A stretch of DNA of 64,000 bases from CAZNPH01 sp964574985 (lineage in GTDB: Bacteria > Bacteroidota > Bacteroidia > Bacteroidales > SM23-62), in contig CAZNPH010000007.1 in the NCBI GenBank assembly GCA_964574985.1, positions 1 to 64,000 on the forward strand, written 5' to 3'. Each line of letters starts with the position of its first letter. Position 1 is the stretch's first letter. This document shows, in pieces, positions 20,016 through 27,905 of this stretch. Below the pieces are notes generated by a model, which worked only from the letters and a program-made list of their open reading frames with translations, made no database searches and had not been told where the DNA came from. A program made the translations under genes and the position numbers.

Positions 20016-22061
20016 TTATTTGATCAGTTCTACACTTCTTTTAACGAAAGTCGACAATTCCTCTCCTTTCAGCATATTGTTGGCAAGCAAAGCAAGATCG
20101 ACAAGCTGTTTAACGAGATCATTCTTTTTTCCGTAATCGGTCCAATATTTTTCCTTATTGGCCGACAGCATTTCTGTTTTTTTGTTCAGTTCTTCCAGTT
20201 TGTCTTTTTCTTCCTGGGCGATCTCTTCATCTTTCTTTTTTTCCTGTTCTTTGGCAAGCCGGTCCTTTTCATCTTGCAGGGGTTTGAGTTCTCCTTCGAC
20301 CTTGCGCACCTTGTCACCCACAGATTTTTCCTGATCATCCAATATTCTTTTGATCAATGGATGTGCTGAATTGACCACCAGATTATAGGTTTCCGGCAAA
20401 TTACCGTACATTCCCATACCGGGACTCAATTGTGACATGTCTTTCATGCGTCTCATAAATTCCGACTGCGTAATCAGGATGGGTTGTTCATTTTCACCCA
20501 GGTCTTCATAAGACACCATGAATTTGTCCCCGGGAAGCCGGCTTTTCAATATTGCCGTTATGGCTTCCTTCTGATCAGGGGACAATCCTGATTCTTTTAC
20601 ATCCTCTTTTCTGATCAGTTTGTCAATGACGTCCGCATCCACCCTGACAAATCTGGAATCCTTGAATTTCTGCTCCAGGTGATTGATGAAATGCGTATCC
20701 AGTTCCCCGTCCATCAGCAGGACATCGTATCCCCTTGACCTGGCAGCATCGATATAACTGTATTGTTCTTCCTTATTGGTCGCGTAAAGATAGATCAGTG
20801 TTTTGTCCTTGTCAGTCTGGTTGAGTTTGATCAGCTTCTCATATTCATCAAAGGTAAATTTCTTTCCATCTGTGTTCTTCAGCAAAGCATAGGATTCGGC
20901 CCGGTCGTAGAATTTTTCTTCTGTGATCATTCCGTATTTGATGAACAGACTTATATCATCCCATTTTTTTTCAAAATCCTTGCGGTCGGCCTTGAAAAGC
21001 TCTTCCAGCCGGTCGGCCACTTTTTTACTGATGTGGGCCGATATCTTTTTGACATTGGGATCCCCCTGCAGGTAGCTTCTGGAAACATTCAGGGGAATAT
21101 CCGGAGAATCAAGTACTCCATGCAACAGGGTAAGAAATTCCGGTACGATCCCTTCCACGGAATCGGTCACAAAAACCTGATTGCAATACAGCTGGATCTT
21201 GTTTTTCTGGATTTCAAAATTTGACTTGATTTTGGGGAAGTACAGTATCCCTGTCAGATTGAAAGGGTAGTCCACATTCAAATGAATGTTAAAAAGCGGA
21301 TCTTCCTGGGCAGGATACAGTTCACTGTAAAATTGTTTGTATTCCTCATCTTTTACATTGGCCGGTTGCTTGGTCCATAGGGGTTCGGTGTCATTGATGA
21401 TATTGTCCTCTTTTGTCTCCACCTCCTTGCCGTCTTTCCATTCTTTCTTCTTGCCAAAAGCGATTTCAACAGGCAGGAACCGGGAATATCTCTTTAAAAT
21501 GCTCTCGATCCGTGCCTCATCCAGAAATTCCCCGGAATTTTTATCCAGATGAAGGATGACGTCCGTTCCCACCCTTTCCCGGTTGGCATCTTCAAGGGTG
21601 TATTCCGGACTCCCGTCACATGTCCATTTAACGGGTTTTGTACCTTTTTTATAGGATTTGGTTATAATCTCCACCTTGTCCGAAACCATAAAAGTAGAGT
21701 AAAAACCAAGTCCGAAATGACCGATGATGGCCTGTTCCTTATTCTTGTATTTTTCCAGGAACTCTTCCGCCGAAGAAAAAGCCACCTGGTTGATATACTT
21801 CTTAACCTCTTCGCCGGTCATGCCGATACCGTAGTCTGAAACCCGCAGGGTTTTCTTTTTCTTATCCAAGGCAACACGGATGGTCACATCCCCGAGCTCT
21901 TCCTTGTATTCTCCCAGGGAAGCCAGCGTTCTCAGTTTCTGTGTTGCATCAACCGCATTGGAGATCAGTTCCCTGAGAAATATCTCATGCTCGGAATACA
22001 AGAACTTCTTTATGATCGGAAAAATGTTTTCGGTTTTTACGTCAATCTTGCCTTTTTGCAT
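20016..22061 (-). CDS. htpG: Molecular chaperone HtpG (bacterial Hsp90)
   Basis: ATP-dependent homodimeric chaperone of the cytoplasm. The start chosen gives MQKGKIDVKTENIFPIIKKF; an upstream in-frame ATG at 22121 would add 20 atypical residues and lies next to a likely -7 box. The GHKL ATPase motifs are intact: ELISNAVDA near residue 30, DYGIGM near 85 and IGHFGLGFYS near 130. The middle-domain arginine region SRSYLQGDP and the C-terminal dimerisation part follow. About 681 residues, somewhat longer than E. coli HtpG because of a charged insertion (residues about 560-620, rich in K, E and D) common in this phylum. The 3-prime end has a 15-bp tandem duplication. Confidence 0.97.
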   Translation of the reverse strand: MQKGKIDVKTENIFPIIKKFLYSEHEIFLRELISNAVDATQKLRTLASLGEYKEELGDVTIRVALDKKKKTLRVSDYGIGMTGEEVKKYINQVAFSSAEEFLEKYKNKEQAIIGHFGLGFYSTFMVSDKVEIITKSYKKGTKPVKWTCDGSPEYTLEDANRERVGTDVILHLDKNSGEFLDEARIESILKRYSRFLPVEIAFGKKKEWKDGKEVETKEDNIINDTEPLWTKQPANVKDEEYKQFYSELYPAQEDPLFNIHLNVDYPFNLTGILYFPKIKSNFEIQKNKIQLYCNQVFVTDSVEGIVPEFLTLLHGVLDSPDIPLNVSRSYLQGDPNVKKISAHISKKVADRLEELFKADRKDFEKKWDDISLFIKYGMITEEKFYDRAESYALLKNTDGKKFTFDEYEKLIKLNQTDKDKTLIYLYATNKEEQYSYIDAARSRGYDVLLMDGELDTHFINHLEQKFKDSRFVRVDADVIDKLIRKEDVKESGLSPDQKEAITAILKSRLPGDKFMVSYEDLGENEQPILITQSEFMRRMKDMSQLSPGMGMYGNLPETYNLVVNSAHPLIKRILDDQEKSVGDKVRKVEGELKPLQDEKDRLAKEQEKKKDEEIAQEEKDKLEELNKKTEMLSANKEKYWTDYGKKNDLVKQLVDLALLANNMLKGEELSTFVKRSVELIK

Positions 22062-22122
22062 TTTTATCCTGGATTTATTGTTCACACTTTTGATGCAAAT
22101 GGCTTTCAAAGGACATGCCATG

Positions 22123-22130
22123 CAAAAATA
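22123..22130 (-). promoter_or_regulatory. Putative -7 box for htpG
   Basis: Minus-strand TATTTTTG matches TAnnTTTG and would start transcription about 55 bases before the ATG at 22061. A TTTG lies just upstream but too close for a -33 element. Its position argues against the longer htpG start at 22121. Confidence 0.4.
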
Positions 22131-22148
22131 TATGACAAATAGTCATAC

Positions 22149-22997
22149 TTACTTCATTCTGCCGTAATCTACATTGGAAAACTTCCTCCATACTCCGTCA
22201 ATAAATGCATATCCGTCGTATGTCAGATCGGGGCCATAGAATGTATAATTGCCCCTGAGGGAAGGTTTGATGGGGCCCAGATGATTGAAAACGATCATAT
22301 TCAGGGTTGAATCATAGCGCATGACCATGCTGATGCGCGCAGAATATGCAAAGATCACCCTGTTCTGTAAACCATCATCAGTTTCAAAAACCGGACTTCC
22401 AAATACAGGATCGCCTTCTTCGCTGAATAAAAGCACATCAATGATCTTTTTGGTGGATAACCTGTCATTCAGGTCAAGGGCCAGATACGGGTACATGATC
22501 CTGCCCTCATGTTCGGTCCTCAGTATTTTGTAACATAAAGCCCCGTACCATCTTTCATGAGACAACCGGGCAGATCCCGGATCCCCGATCTTCCCCGACC
22601 GGTCATACAATCTGTAGACATGACAGGAATCATCATTCAACGGTCTCATCTGGAGAAAACCAAAGTATTCGTGTCTTCCGTCATCCAGCGGAATATTCCA
22701 GGTGAACATTCTGAAAAGCCGGTCGGGAGAATAAATCCTCCCGATCATGGTCAGCGAATCAAAAGGAAAACAGAATGACCGGGGATCTGCAAGGACCCGT
22801 GAGAACGTATCCAGTATATTCCCATTGATCCTGTATTTTTCTTCTTCGGCATTCTGTCTATACATTTCTGTAAAACATTCCTGAAAGTACCGCTCGGAAT
22901 CTGCACATGGATGCATCTCTCCGGATTCAGGTTGGGAAAGCGGAAAAATTCCGGACAGGACAATGAAAAACAATAGCAATATTTCCCGAATGATCAT
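22149..22997 (-). CDS. Secreted protein of unknown function
   Basis: A 282-residue protein with an N-terminal signal sequence (about residues 1-20, rich in I, L and F). The mature part is beta-rich with many aromatic residues, including GFLQMRPLNDDSCHVYRLYD, RWYGALCYKIL and GNYTFYGPDLTYDGYAF. It resembles hypothetical exported proteins common in Bacteroidota; I recognise no catalytic motif. The ATG overlaps the stop of the upstream class-III aminotransferase by four bases, indicating translational coupling, but why an exported protein is coupled to that enzyme is not evident. Confidence 0.8.
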   Translation of the reverse strand: MIIREILLLFFIVLSGIFPLSQPESGEMHPCADSERYFQECFTEMYRQNAEEEKYRINGNILDTFSRVLADPRSFCFPFDSLTMIGRIYSPDRLFRMFTWNIPLDDGRHEYFGFLQMRPLNDDSCHVYRLYDRSGKIGDPGSARLSHERWYGALCYKILRTEHEGRIMYPYLALDLNDRLSTKKIIDVLLFSEEGDPVFGSPVFETDDGLQNRVIFAYSARISMVMRYDSTLNMIVFNHLGPIKPSLRGNYTFYGPDLTYDGYAFIDGVWRKFSNVDYGRMK

Positions 22998-24187
22998 GCC
23001 CTCAATGAAATCTCAAGTACATGGTTGATGGTTTTACATACCTTTTCGATCTCCTGCTCAGAGATGATCAGCGGGGGCGCTATCCTGAATGCCCGCTCAT
23101 GAAAAATAAACCAGTCCGTCACCAGTCCTTCTTTCAATCCATTCCGGATAAAATTCCTCACTTGTCCGGAATCATTCAGTTCCACTGCAAGCAAAAGACC
23201 TTTCCCCCGGATCTCCCGTATTCCTGGATGCCTGATACATTTTTTAAACATCTCCCCTTTCCTGTTTACATCCTCAATCAGATTTTCCTGCAATAAGTAC
23301 TGCAGGGCTGCAAAACCTGCAGCGCAGCTGACCGGATTTCCTCCGAAAGTCGTGATGTGCCCGAGTACCGGATCAGTCTTAAATACAGACATGATTTCAC
23401 GGGATGCCACAAATGCTCCGAGCGGCATTCCCCCACCCAGACTCTTTGCCAGTGTGAGCACATCCGGAATGATCCCAAAATCCTGAAATGCAAAAAGTGT
23501 ACCGGTCCTGCCAAACCCTGTCTGGATCTCATCAAGGACCAATAAGGCACCGGTTTCATTGCATCTTTCCCTAAGCGCTTTCATATAATCGATTGACGGA
23601 ACCACCACACCACCCTCCGCCTGGATGGGTTCAATAAATACGGCAGCTGTCTTGCGGGTAATTTCTCTCAATTGACCCGGCTCATTGAAAATCAGTTGCC
23701 TGGTCGCCGGAATCAGGGGACGGAAAGAATTCCTGAAAACTTCATTTCCGGTAATGCTCAACGCACCATGGGTGCTGCCATGATATGCATTCCTGAAATA
23801 GCATATTTCCGGCCTGCCGGTATATCGTTTGGCAAGTTTCATGGCTCCCTCATTGGCTTCACTGCCTGAACTGACAAAATAGACATTGTCAAGGGAACCG
23901 GGCAGGCATTCGACCAGCAATTTTGCAAGCCGGACCTGTGGAGATTCAATAAATTCCCCGTAGACCATCAGGTGCATATAATCATTAAGCTGGCTTCGGA
24001 CGGCACCGGTCACCCGGGGATGAACATGCCCGATATTGCTGACTGAAACACCGGAGATCAGGTCAACATAGGCATTTCCTCTGGTGTCATAAAGATATAT
24101 CCCTTCTGCCCTGCTGATCTCAAGGGACAGTGGGGAATCGGATGTTTGTGCCAGAAAACGGATAAATAGTTGCCTGTCGCTGAGCAT
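22994..24187 (-). CDS. Class-III aminotransferase (ornithine/acetylornithine type)
   Basis: PLP-dependent omega-aminotransferase of 397 residues. The PLP lysine is in DVLTLAKSLGGGMPLGAF near residue 255. Other family marks are the SGSEANEGAMKLA loop near residue 107, FIEPIQAEGGVV, LLVLDEIQTGFGRTG with the aspartate that binds the pyridine nitrogen, and TTFGGNPVSCAAG. It resembles ArgD/RocD enzymes, but the exact substrate cannot be read from sequence; no arginine or ornithine genes are nearby. It lies 27 bp after the LytTR regulator and overlaps the following secreted-protein gene. Confidence 0.9.
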   Translation of the reverse strand: MLSDRQLFIRFLAQTSDSPLSLEISRAEGIYLYDTRGNAYVDLISGVSVSNIGHVHPRVTGAVRSQLNDYMHLMVYGEFIESPQVRLAKLLVECLPGSLDNVYFVSSGSEANEGAMKLAKRYTGRPEICYFRNAYHGSTHGALSITGNEVFRNSFRPLIPATRQLIFNEPGQLREITRKTAAVFIEPIQAEGGVVVPSIDYMKALRERCNETGALLVLDEIQTGFGRTGTLFAFQDFGIIPDVLTLAKSLGGGMPLGAFVASREIMSVFKTDPVLGHITTFGGNPVSCAAGFAALQYLLQENLIEDVNRKGEMFKKCIRHPGIREIRGKGLLLAVELNDSGQVRNFIRNGLKEGLVTDWFIFHERAFRIAPPLIISEQEIEKVCKTINHVLEISLRA

Positions 24188-24214
24188 TGTGATCAGAAAA
24201 GTGACCGGGTAATC

Positions 24215-24922
24215 CTATTTGATAATCAGATTGATATCCCCCATAAGCTTATCCTTGTATGATTTTCCGATGGGGATACTTTTTGTGCCATCCTGAATCT
24301 TCAGCACAATGGAATTGTCTTCGATCACATCAATGCAACTGGTATTGACAATATAGGATCTGTGCACCCTGATGAATTTTCTGGAAGGCAGCTTCTGTTC
24401 AATGGCCTTCATGGTAAAATGGATGGTATACTTTTCATCATAAGTATTGAAGATCACATAGTTCTCAAGGGCCTCAATCCAAAATATATCGTCGTATTTA
24501 AGTTTAACCAGACTCGAGTTCTTTTTGATGAATATCTCTTCTTTGCCAATTCTATCCAGACTGTCCCGTCTGTATCTTTTCCGGGCTTTTTCAACAGACT
24601 TGTAAAACCTGCTGTATGAAATGGGCTTGACCAGGTAATCGGTCACATCATATTCAAAGGCACTCACGGCATACTTGTCTTTTGACGTAACAATGATCAC
24701 CTGAGGGGGATCTTTCAGTGATTCGAGAAATTCAATTCCGTCCATTTCGGGCATTTCAATATCCAGAAATATCAGATCAATCGCTTCATCCTCTTTGATC
24801 TTATTAATTGCATCTACTGCATTATCAAATGATCTGACCAGTCGAAGATCATCCGTTCTTTCAACAAATTCTTCTAAAACGCGAATGGATAAATTGTCGT
24901 CGTCCAGGATGATACAATTCAT
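24215..24922 (-). CDS. LytTR-family response regulator
   Basis: Two-domain regulator of 235 residues. The receiver domain (about 1-120) has the acidic pair in IILDDDN, the phosphoacceptor aspartate in LIFLDIEMPEMDG near residue 54, the T/S position in VIIVTSKDK and the lysine in YLVKPIS. The C-terminal LytTR DNA-binding domain (about 135-235) has RKFIRVHRSYIVN, typical of the family. It should bind DNA after phosphorylation by a histidine kinase, but no kinase is adjacent, so it is an orphan here. Downstream genes are a class-III aminotransferase and a secreted protein, which may be co-transcribed. Confidence 0.95.
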   Translation of the reverse strand: MNCIILDDDNLSIRVLEEFVERTDDLRLVRSFDNAVDAINKIKEDEAIDLIFLDIEMPEMDGIEFLESLKDPPQVIIVTSKDKYAVSAFEYDVTDYLVKPISYSRFYKSVEKARKRYRRDSLDRIGKEEIFIKKNSSLVKLKYDDIFWIEALENYVIFNTYDEKYTIHFTMKAIEQKLPSRKFIRVHRSYIVNTSCIDVIEDNSIVLKIQDGTKSIPIGKSYKDKLMGDINLIIK

Positions 24923-24980
24923 TTAATTGGATATTAATCAATGCACTAAGATAGTTCGCCTTTCGATTCCCTAGCTTAAT

Positions 24981-24988
24981 CAAAGATA
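24981..24988 (-). promoter_or_regulatory. Putative -7 box for the LytTR regulator gene
   Basis: Minus-strand TATCTTTG fits TAnnTTTG and lies about 59 bp upstream of the ATG at 24922. No clear TTTG at the proper -33 distance. Confidence 0.45.
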
Positions 24989-25044
24989 AAGAAATATTCA
25001 GGAACAGGAACAGATACGAACAAATTATTTGGCCTGCTGTAAAA

Positions 25045-25734
25045 TCATGATCTTGCCTGGTTCTCCAAAAACTTCTTTTCCAGCAGTTCCGAACCCCGAA
25101 CGGATTCCCTCAGCCATTTGAGTTTGATCTTTGCCCGTTCCTTTTCCGAAAGTTGCCATTTCAGGGAGGAAGTCCGCAACCTGCCGGTTAACTGATAAAG
25201 AATGATGGCAACAGAAACGGATATATTGAAACTCTCTGTAAATCCAACCATCGGAATGGTGAGTAACTCATCTGCATTGTCCAGAACGGCGGCGGACAAA
25301 CCTTCCATTTCGGATCCGAAGAAAAGGGCCATTCTGCCCTTCTCAAGGTTGAGGTTGTCCGGATTAGCAGATTGTTTTCCTGCAGGTGTGGTGGCAATGA
25401 TCCTGTATCCTGCATTCCTGAGGCTTGTAACGGCTGACAAGGTATTTTCCTCTGACTGGTTGTGCCTTATAAATTCCAGCCACTGTGACGAGCCAAGGGC
25501 AACATCCGGGTTTACCGAATATGTATTCCTGTTCTCAATGATATGTACATCCTGTATCCCGAAACAATCACAGGTTCTCAGCACCGCACTTGCATTGTGT
25601 GGCTGGTAAATATCATCGAGCCCCACGGTTATATAACGGGTGCGGTTATCAAGCACCCGCTCCATGGTTCTCAGTCTTTTTTGGGTAACAAAATCCGACA
25701 AGTATTCTATCAGCTTATTTTCAAGCTGTTCCAT
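25045..25734 (-). CDS. trmH: tRNA (guanosine-2'-O)-methyltransferase, SpoU/TrmH family
   Basis: SPOUT-class (knotted) SAM methyltransferase, most like TrmH, which modifies G18 of tRNA. The start chosen gives MEQLENKLIEYLSDFVTQKR; a longer frame from 25782 would read through the HU terminator hairpin and is unlikely. Family motif 1 is PHNASAVLRTCDCFGIQDVH with the catalytic-region arginine, motif 2 is ALFFGSEMEGLS, and motif 3 is SFNISVSVAIILYQL, all in order. About 229 residues, the normal size. It follows HU and may be reached by read-through. The exact target nucleotide is inferred. Confidence 0.9.
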   Translation of the reverse strand: MEQLENKLIEYLSDFVTQKRLRTMERVLDNRTRYITVGLDDIYQPHNASAVLRTCDCFGIQDVHIIENRNTYSVNPDVALGSSQWLEFIRHNQSEENTLSAVTSLRNAGYRIIATTPAGKQSANPDNLNLEKGRMALFFGSEMEGLSAAVLDNADELLTIPMVGFTESFNISVSVAIILYQLTGRLRTSSLKWQLSEKERAKIKLKWLRESVRGSELLEKKFLENQARS

Positions 25735-25750
25735 GGATGGTTCAATGCAC

Positions 25751-25778
25751 AAAAAAAAGGAGCACATAAATGTGCCCC
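25751..25778 (-). terminator. Intrinsic terminator after the HU gene
   Basis: On the minus strand a GGGGCACA/TGTGCTCC stem (one G-U pair, TTTA loop) is followed by eight T. It begins about 25 bp after the HU stop and lies just before the trmH start. Confidence 0.85.
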
Positions 25779-25803
25779 TCAACCGGGAGTAGTACGAATA
25801 TCT

Positions 25804-26076
25804 TTATTGAACAGAGTCTGCCAGTTCACTTCCGGCTTTGAACTTGACAACCTTTTTGGCACCAATGGTAATGGGTTGTCCGGTCTGAGGATTTCTGCCA
25901 GTCCTGGCACTTCTTTTACTGACTGCAAATGAACCGAAGCCTACCAGAGCTACCCGGTCGCCTTTCTTCAAAGCGTCAGTTGTAGCGTCAATAAAAGCAT
26001 CAAGGGCCCTTTTTGCATCAGCTTTGGTCAGGTTGGATTCACCGGCGATTGCATCGATAAGTTCTGCTTTGTTCAT
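25804..26076 (-). CDS. hup: HU-family DNA-binding protein
   Basis: Histone-like nucleoid protein, 90 residues. It begins MNKAELIDAIAGESNLTKAD and has the VGFGSFAV turn and the DNA-binding arm with RTGRNPQTGQPITIGAKK, including the proline that intercalates into DNA. A complete HU of usual length. It has its own well-formed promoter (26125-26155) and terminator (25751-25778), so it is probably a single highly expressed transcription unit. Confidence 0.98.
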   Translation of the reverse strand: MNKAELIDAIAGESNLTKADAKRALDAFIDATTDALKKGDRVALVGFGSFAVSKRSARTGRNPQTGQPITIGAKKVVKFKAGSELADSVQ

Positions 26077-26124
26077 AACAAATAATTTTTGGGTTAGTAA
26101 TTCTTTGTAAATTCAATGTGTTTA

Positions 26125-26155
26125 CAAATATAGACTATTTCTGGTCTATAGCAAA
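26125..26155 (-). promoter_or_regulatory. Bacteroidota-type promoter of the HU gene
   Basis: On the minus strand TTTG (plus-strand 26152-26155), then 19 bp, then TATATTTG (26125-26132). Both boxes and the spacing fit the Bacteroidota consensus TTTG-N19-TAnnTTTG exactly. Transcription would start near 26118, about 42 bases before the ATG. The best-formed promoter in the window. Confidence 0.8.
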
Positions 26156-26336
26156 TTTCACCAAAAAAAAATGCCGCTTTTGTTGATAAAACGGGGGTTT
26201 TTGTGAACAAAGCCATTTAATGGCTCCATTAATCCGCATTTTATCAGTCATACCGGGATGTTGAAGACGGCTTCAAAATATGGATCCTGCCACCACCGTT
26301 CCCGGCCCGAAAATCCCGCAAAAAAATTAAAATAGT

Positions 26337-26344
26337 TATCTTTG
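26337..26344 (+). promoter_or_regulatory. Putative -7 box for tRNA-Ser
   Basis: TATCTTTG, fitting TAnnTTTG, lies 9 bp before the first base of the tRNA, so transcription would begin almost at its 5-prime end. No TTTG at the ideal -33 position is visible. Confidence 0.5.
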
Positions 26345-26353
26345 TACCGGCCC

Positions 26354-26440
26354 GGAGAAATGGCAGAGTGGTCTAATGCGGCGGTCTTGAAAACCGTTGT
26401 ACGCATACGCGTACCGGGGGTTCGAATCCCTCTTTCTCCG
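26354..26440 (+). tRNA. tRNA-Ser (anticodon TGA)
   Basis: Class II tRNA of 87 nt. The acceptor stem pairs GGAGAAA with TTTCTCC. The anticodon loop CTTGAAA gives TGA at 26388-26390, serine (UCA codons). A long variable arm (GTACGCATACGCGTAC region) and a GGTTCGAATCC T-arm follow. The CCA end is not completely encoded: the discriminator G is followed by CAAA. Confidence 0.95.
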
Positions 26441-26455
26441 CAAACCATAATACAA

Positions 26456-26478
26456 CCGCACCCCAGGTGCGGTTTTTT
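26456..26478 (+). terminator. Intrinsic terminator after tRNA-Ser
   Basis: A perfect CCGCACC/GGTGCGG stem with a short loop is followed by six T, beginning 15 bp after the tRNA. Confidence 0.85.
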
Positions 26479-26487
26479 ATTTCCGGT

Positions 26488-26751
26488 GCTGCCGTCAGAA
26501 GCTTGCTTCTGTAAGGCAGTATCGGAGATAAAAAGGTACACGAAGTGTTGTATTATGGTTTGCAGGGAGCCCCGTGAACGGGATCACGAGCCGCAAAGCG
26601 GCAAGTAATCCCCGGGGGAAGGCTGCCGTCAGAAGCTTGCTTCTGTAAGGCAGTATCGGAGATAAAAAGGTACACGAAGTGTTGTATTATGGTTTGCAGG
26701 GAGCCCCGTGAACGGGATCACGAGCCGCAAAGCGGCAAGTAATCCCCGGGG
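26488..26751. repeat. Tandem pair of identical 130-bp hairpin-rich elements
   Basis: Unit 1 is 26488-26617 and unit 2 is 26622-26751, with no visible difference and a period of 134 bp. Each contains several small palindromes: CAGAAGC-TTGC-(G)CTTCTG-like, GCCGC-AAA-GCGGC and CCCCGGGG. Each also contains GTTGTATTATGGTTTGC (26547-26563 in unit 1), the exact inverse of 26440-26456, which begins at the last base of the tRNA. No convincing gene lies here. The second unit ends 6 bp before the stop codon of the next minus-strand gene. Confidence 0.85.
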
Positions 26752-26757
26752 ATTGGT

Positions 26758-27732
26758 TCACCCCCCGTATTTCGCCACCAGCTCCGAATTGATCCTGACA
26801 TGATCCGTCCATTTGGGAAACATACCCACGATGACCGCATCCCCGGACTTGATGCCATCAAAGGCATCCTTAAAGGCCTTTTCAAGCAAATGATCCCGGT
26901 CGCAGACCCGTCCGGCAGCCAGGATCTTAAAAGCCAGACAAGTCTTTTCGGTCTGGCGGATTGCCTTGTACATTCTCGGCGGATCCTCCTCAAGATATAC
27001 TTCCCGAACCGGCAGGGGAACATAACCCAGCATTTCTTTCAGTACATCAGCACTGCGGTGTCTTTCATATACACAGTTCATATAAAAGTCCACATCCCAG
27101 TCCCTGCTCTCGATATAATCGATCACATCCGGCATATGGGTGGAAACCCCCACCAGCAATCCGGAACCCCGGATCTTTTTCAGGAAATCATGAATTTTAT
27201 CCAGCCGGCCTTTTTTAAACAATGCATCGGTAAATTCCCCATGATAGGCCAGGCCCAGAAACTTATTCTTTACCGCATAATCGATGCTGATCCCGCTGCT
27301 GTTTTCGTCTTCCCTGACCAGGCTGATGAAATGGCGGGTTTCTCCCGGCGGACAGGACCTGTTCCAGATTTCAAAATTCCTGGCACTTGATCCCTGGAAC
27401 AGGTTGATCCCGTGCTCAGTACATCTTTGAAAATATTTAACAGTGTTTTCATCTGTAAAATATTCCTTCATGGAACGGTTCAGCATTTTCGACATATGTG
27501 AACCGCCGTTGACCGGATTGCTGCCGGAGATCAGGCGTGAGATCCTGCAACCGCCCAGTTCCACCGTGGGCATGTCCGATGGCCTGAAAGCACTCTCGGG
27601 AACTTCGTGTCCTTCAATGCCCTGTTTGCCGCCGGTGCTGCCGAAAGCGGCCAGGTGCCCCATCCCTATACCCGCCTGGGCAATAGCCGCAGATTTGAGA
27701 AAGGAACGCCTGTTCATTTTATTCTTTTCCAT
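26758..27732 (-). CDS. Tat-exported TIM-barrel (aldo/keto-reductase-like) protein
   Basis: About 324 residues. The start chosen gives MEKNKMNRRSFLKSAA; an ATG five codons later (27717) is equally possible. RRSFLKSAAIAQAG is a twin-arginine signal, so the folded protein is exported, usually with a cofactor. The mature part resembles aldo/keto-reductase-like barrels: LGGCRISRLISGSNPV at the front, RCTEHGINLFQG, LVGVSTHMPDVIDYI, and an ending with KSGDAVIVGMFPKWTDHV. The tetrad D/Y/K/H motifs are not evident where expected (GINLFQGSS instead of GxNxxDTAxxY), so enzymatic activity is uncertain. Divergent from the pentaheme cytochrome gene, 173 bp away, with which it might share function. Confidence 0.75.
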   Translation of the reverse strand: MEKNKMNRRSFLKSAAIAQAGIGMGHLAAFGSTGGKQGIEGHEVPESAFRPSDMPTVELGGCRISRLISGSNPVNGGSHMSKMLNRSMKEYFTDENTVKYFQRCTEHGINLFQGSSARNFEIWNRSCPPGETRHFISLVREDENSSGISIDYAVKNKFLGLAYHGEFTDALFKKGRLDKIHDFLKKIRGSGLLVGVSTHMPDVIDYIESRDWDVDFYMNCVYERHRSADVLKEMLGYVPLPVREVYLEEDPPRMYKAIRQTEKTCLAFKILAAGRVCDRDHLLEKAFKDAFDGIKSGDAVIVGMFPKWTDHVRINSELVAKYGG

Positions 27733-27905
27733 ATGCTGATGATTAAAAATGAAAGCCATAAGATAAGAAAAAATGATGTTTTTCCACCAGGTTGAAAAAT
27801 TTCAATTGATAAATGTTTTCGACAAACTTTTCTTATATTTATCAGAAAGGGCCGAATAAATACATCAAAACAGATCATAACGACCCGGACCGAAACACGA
27901 CTCAC

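Noticed and set aside
26248..26608. Two open frames across tRNA-Ser, one per strand, including a minus-strand product with RGIRTPG and VFKTAALDHSA
   Set aside because: These are translations of the tRNA itself, a well-known false annotation; the tRNA structure explains the bases.
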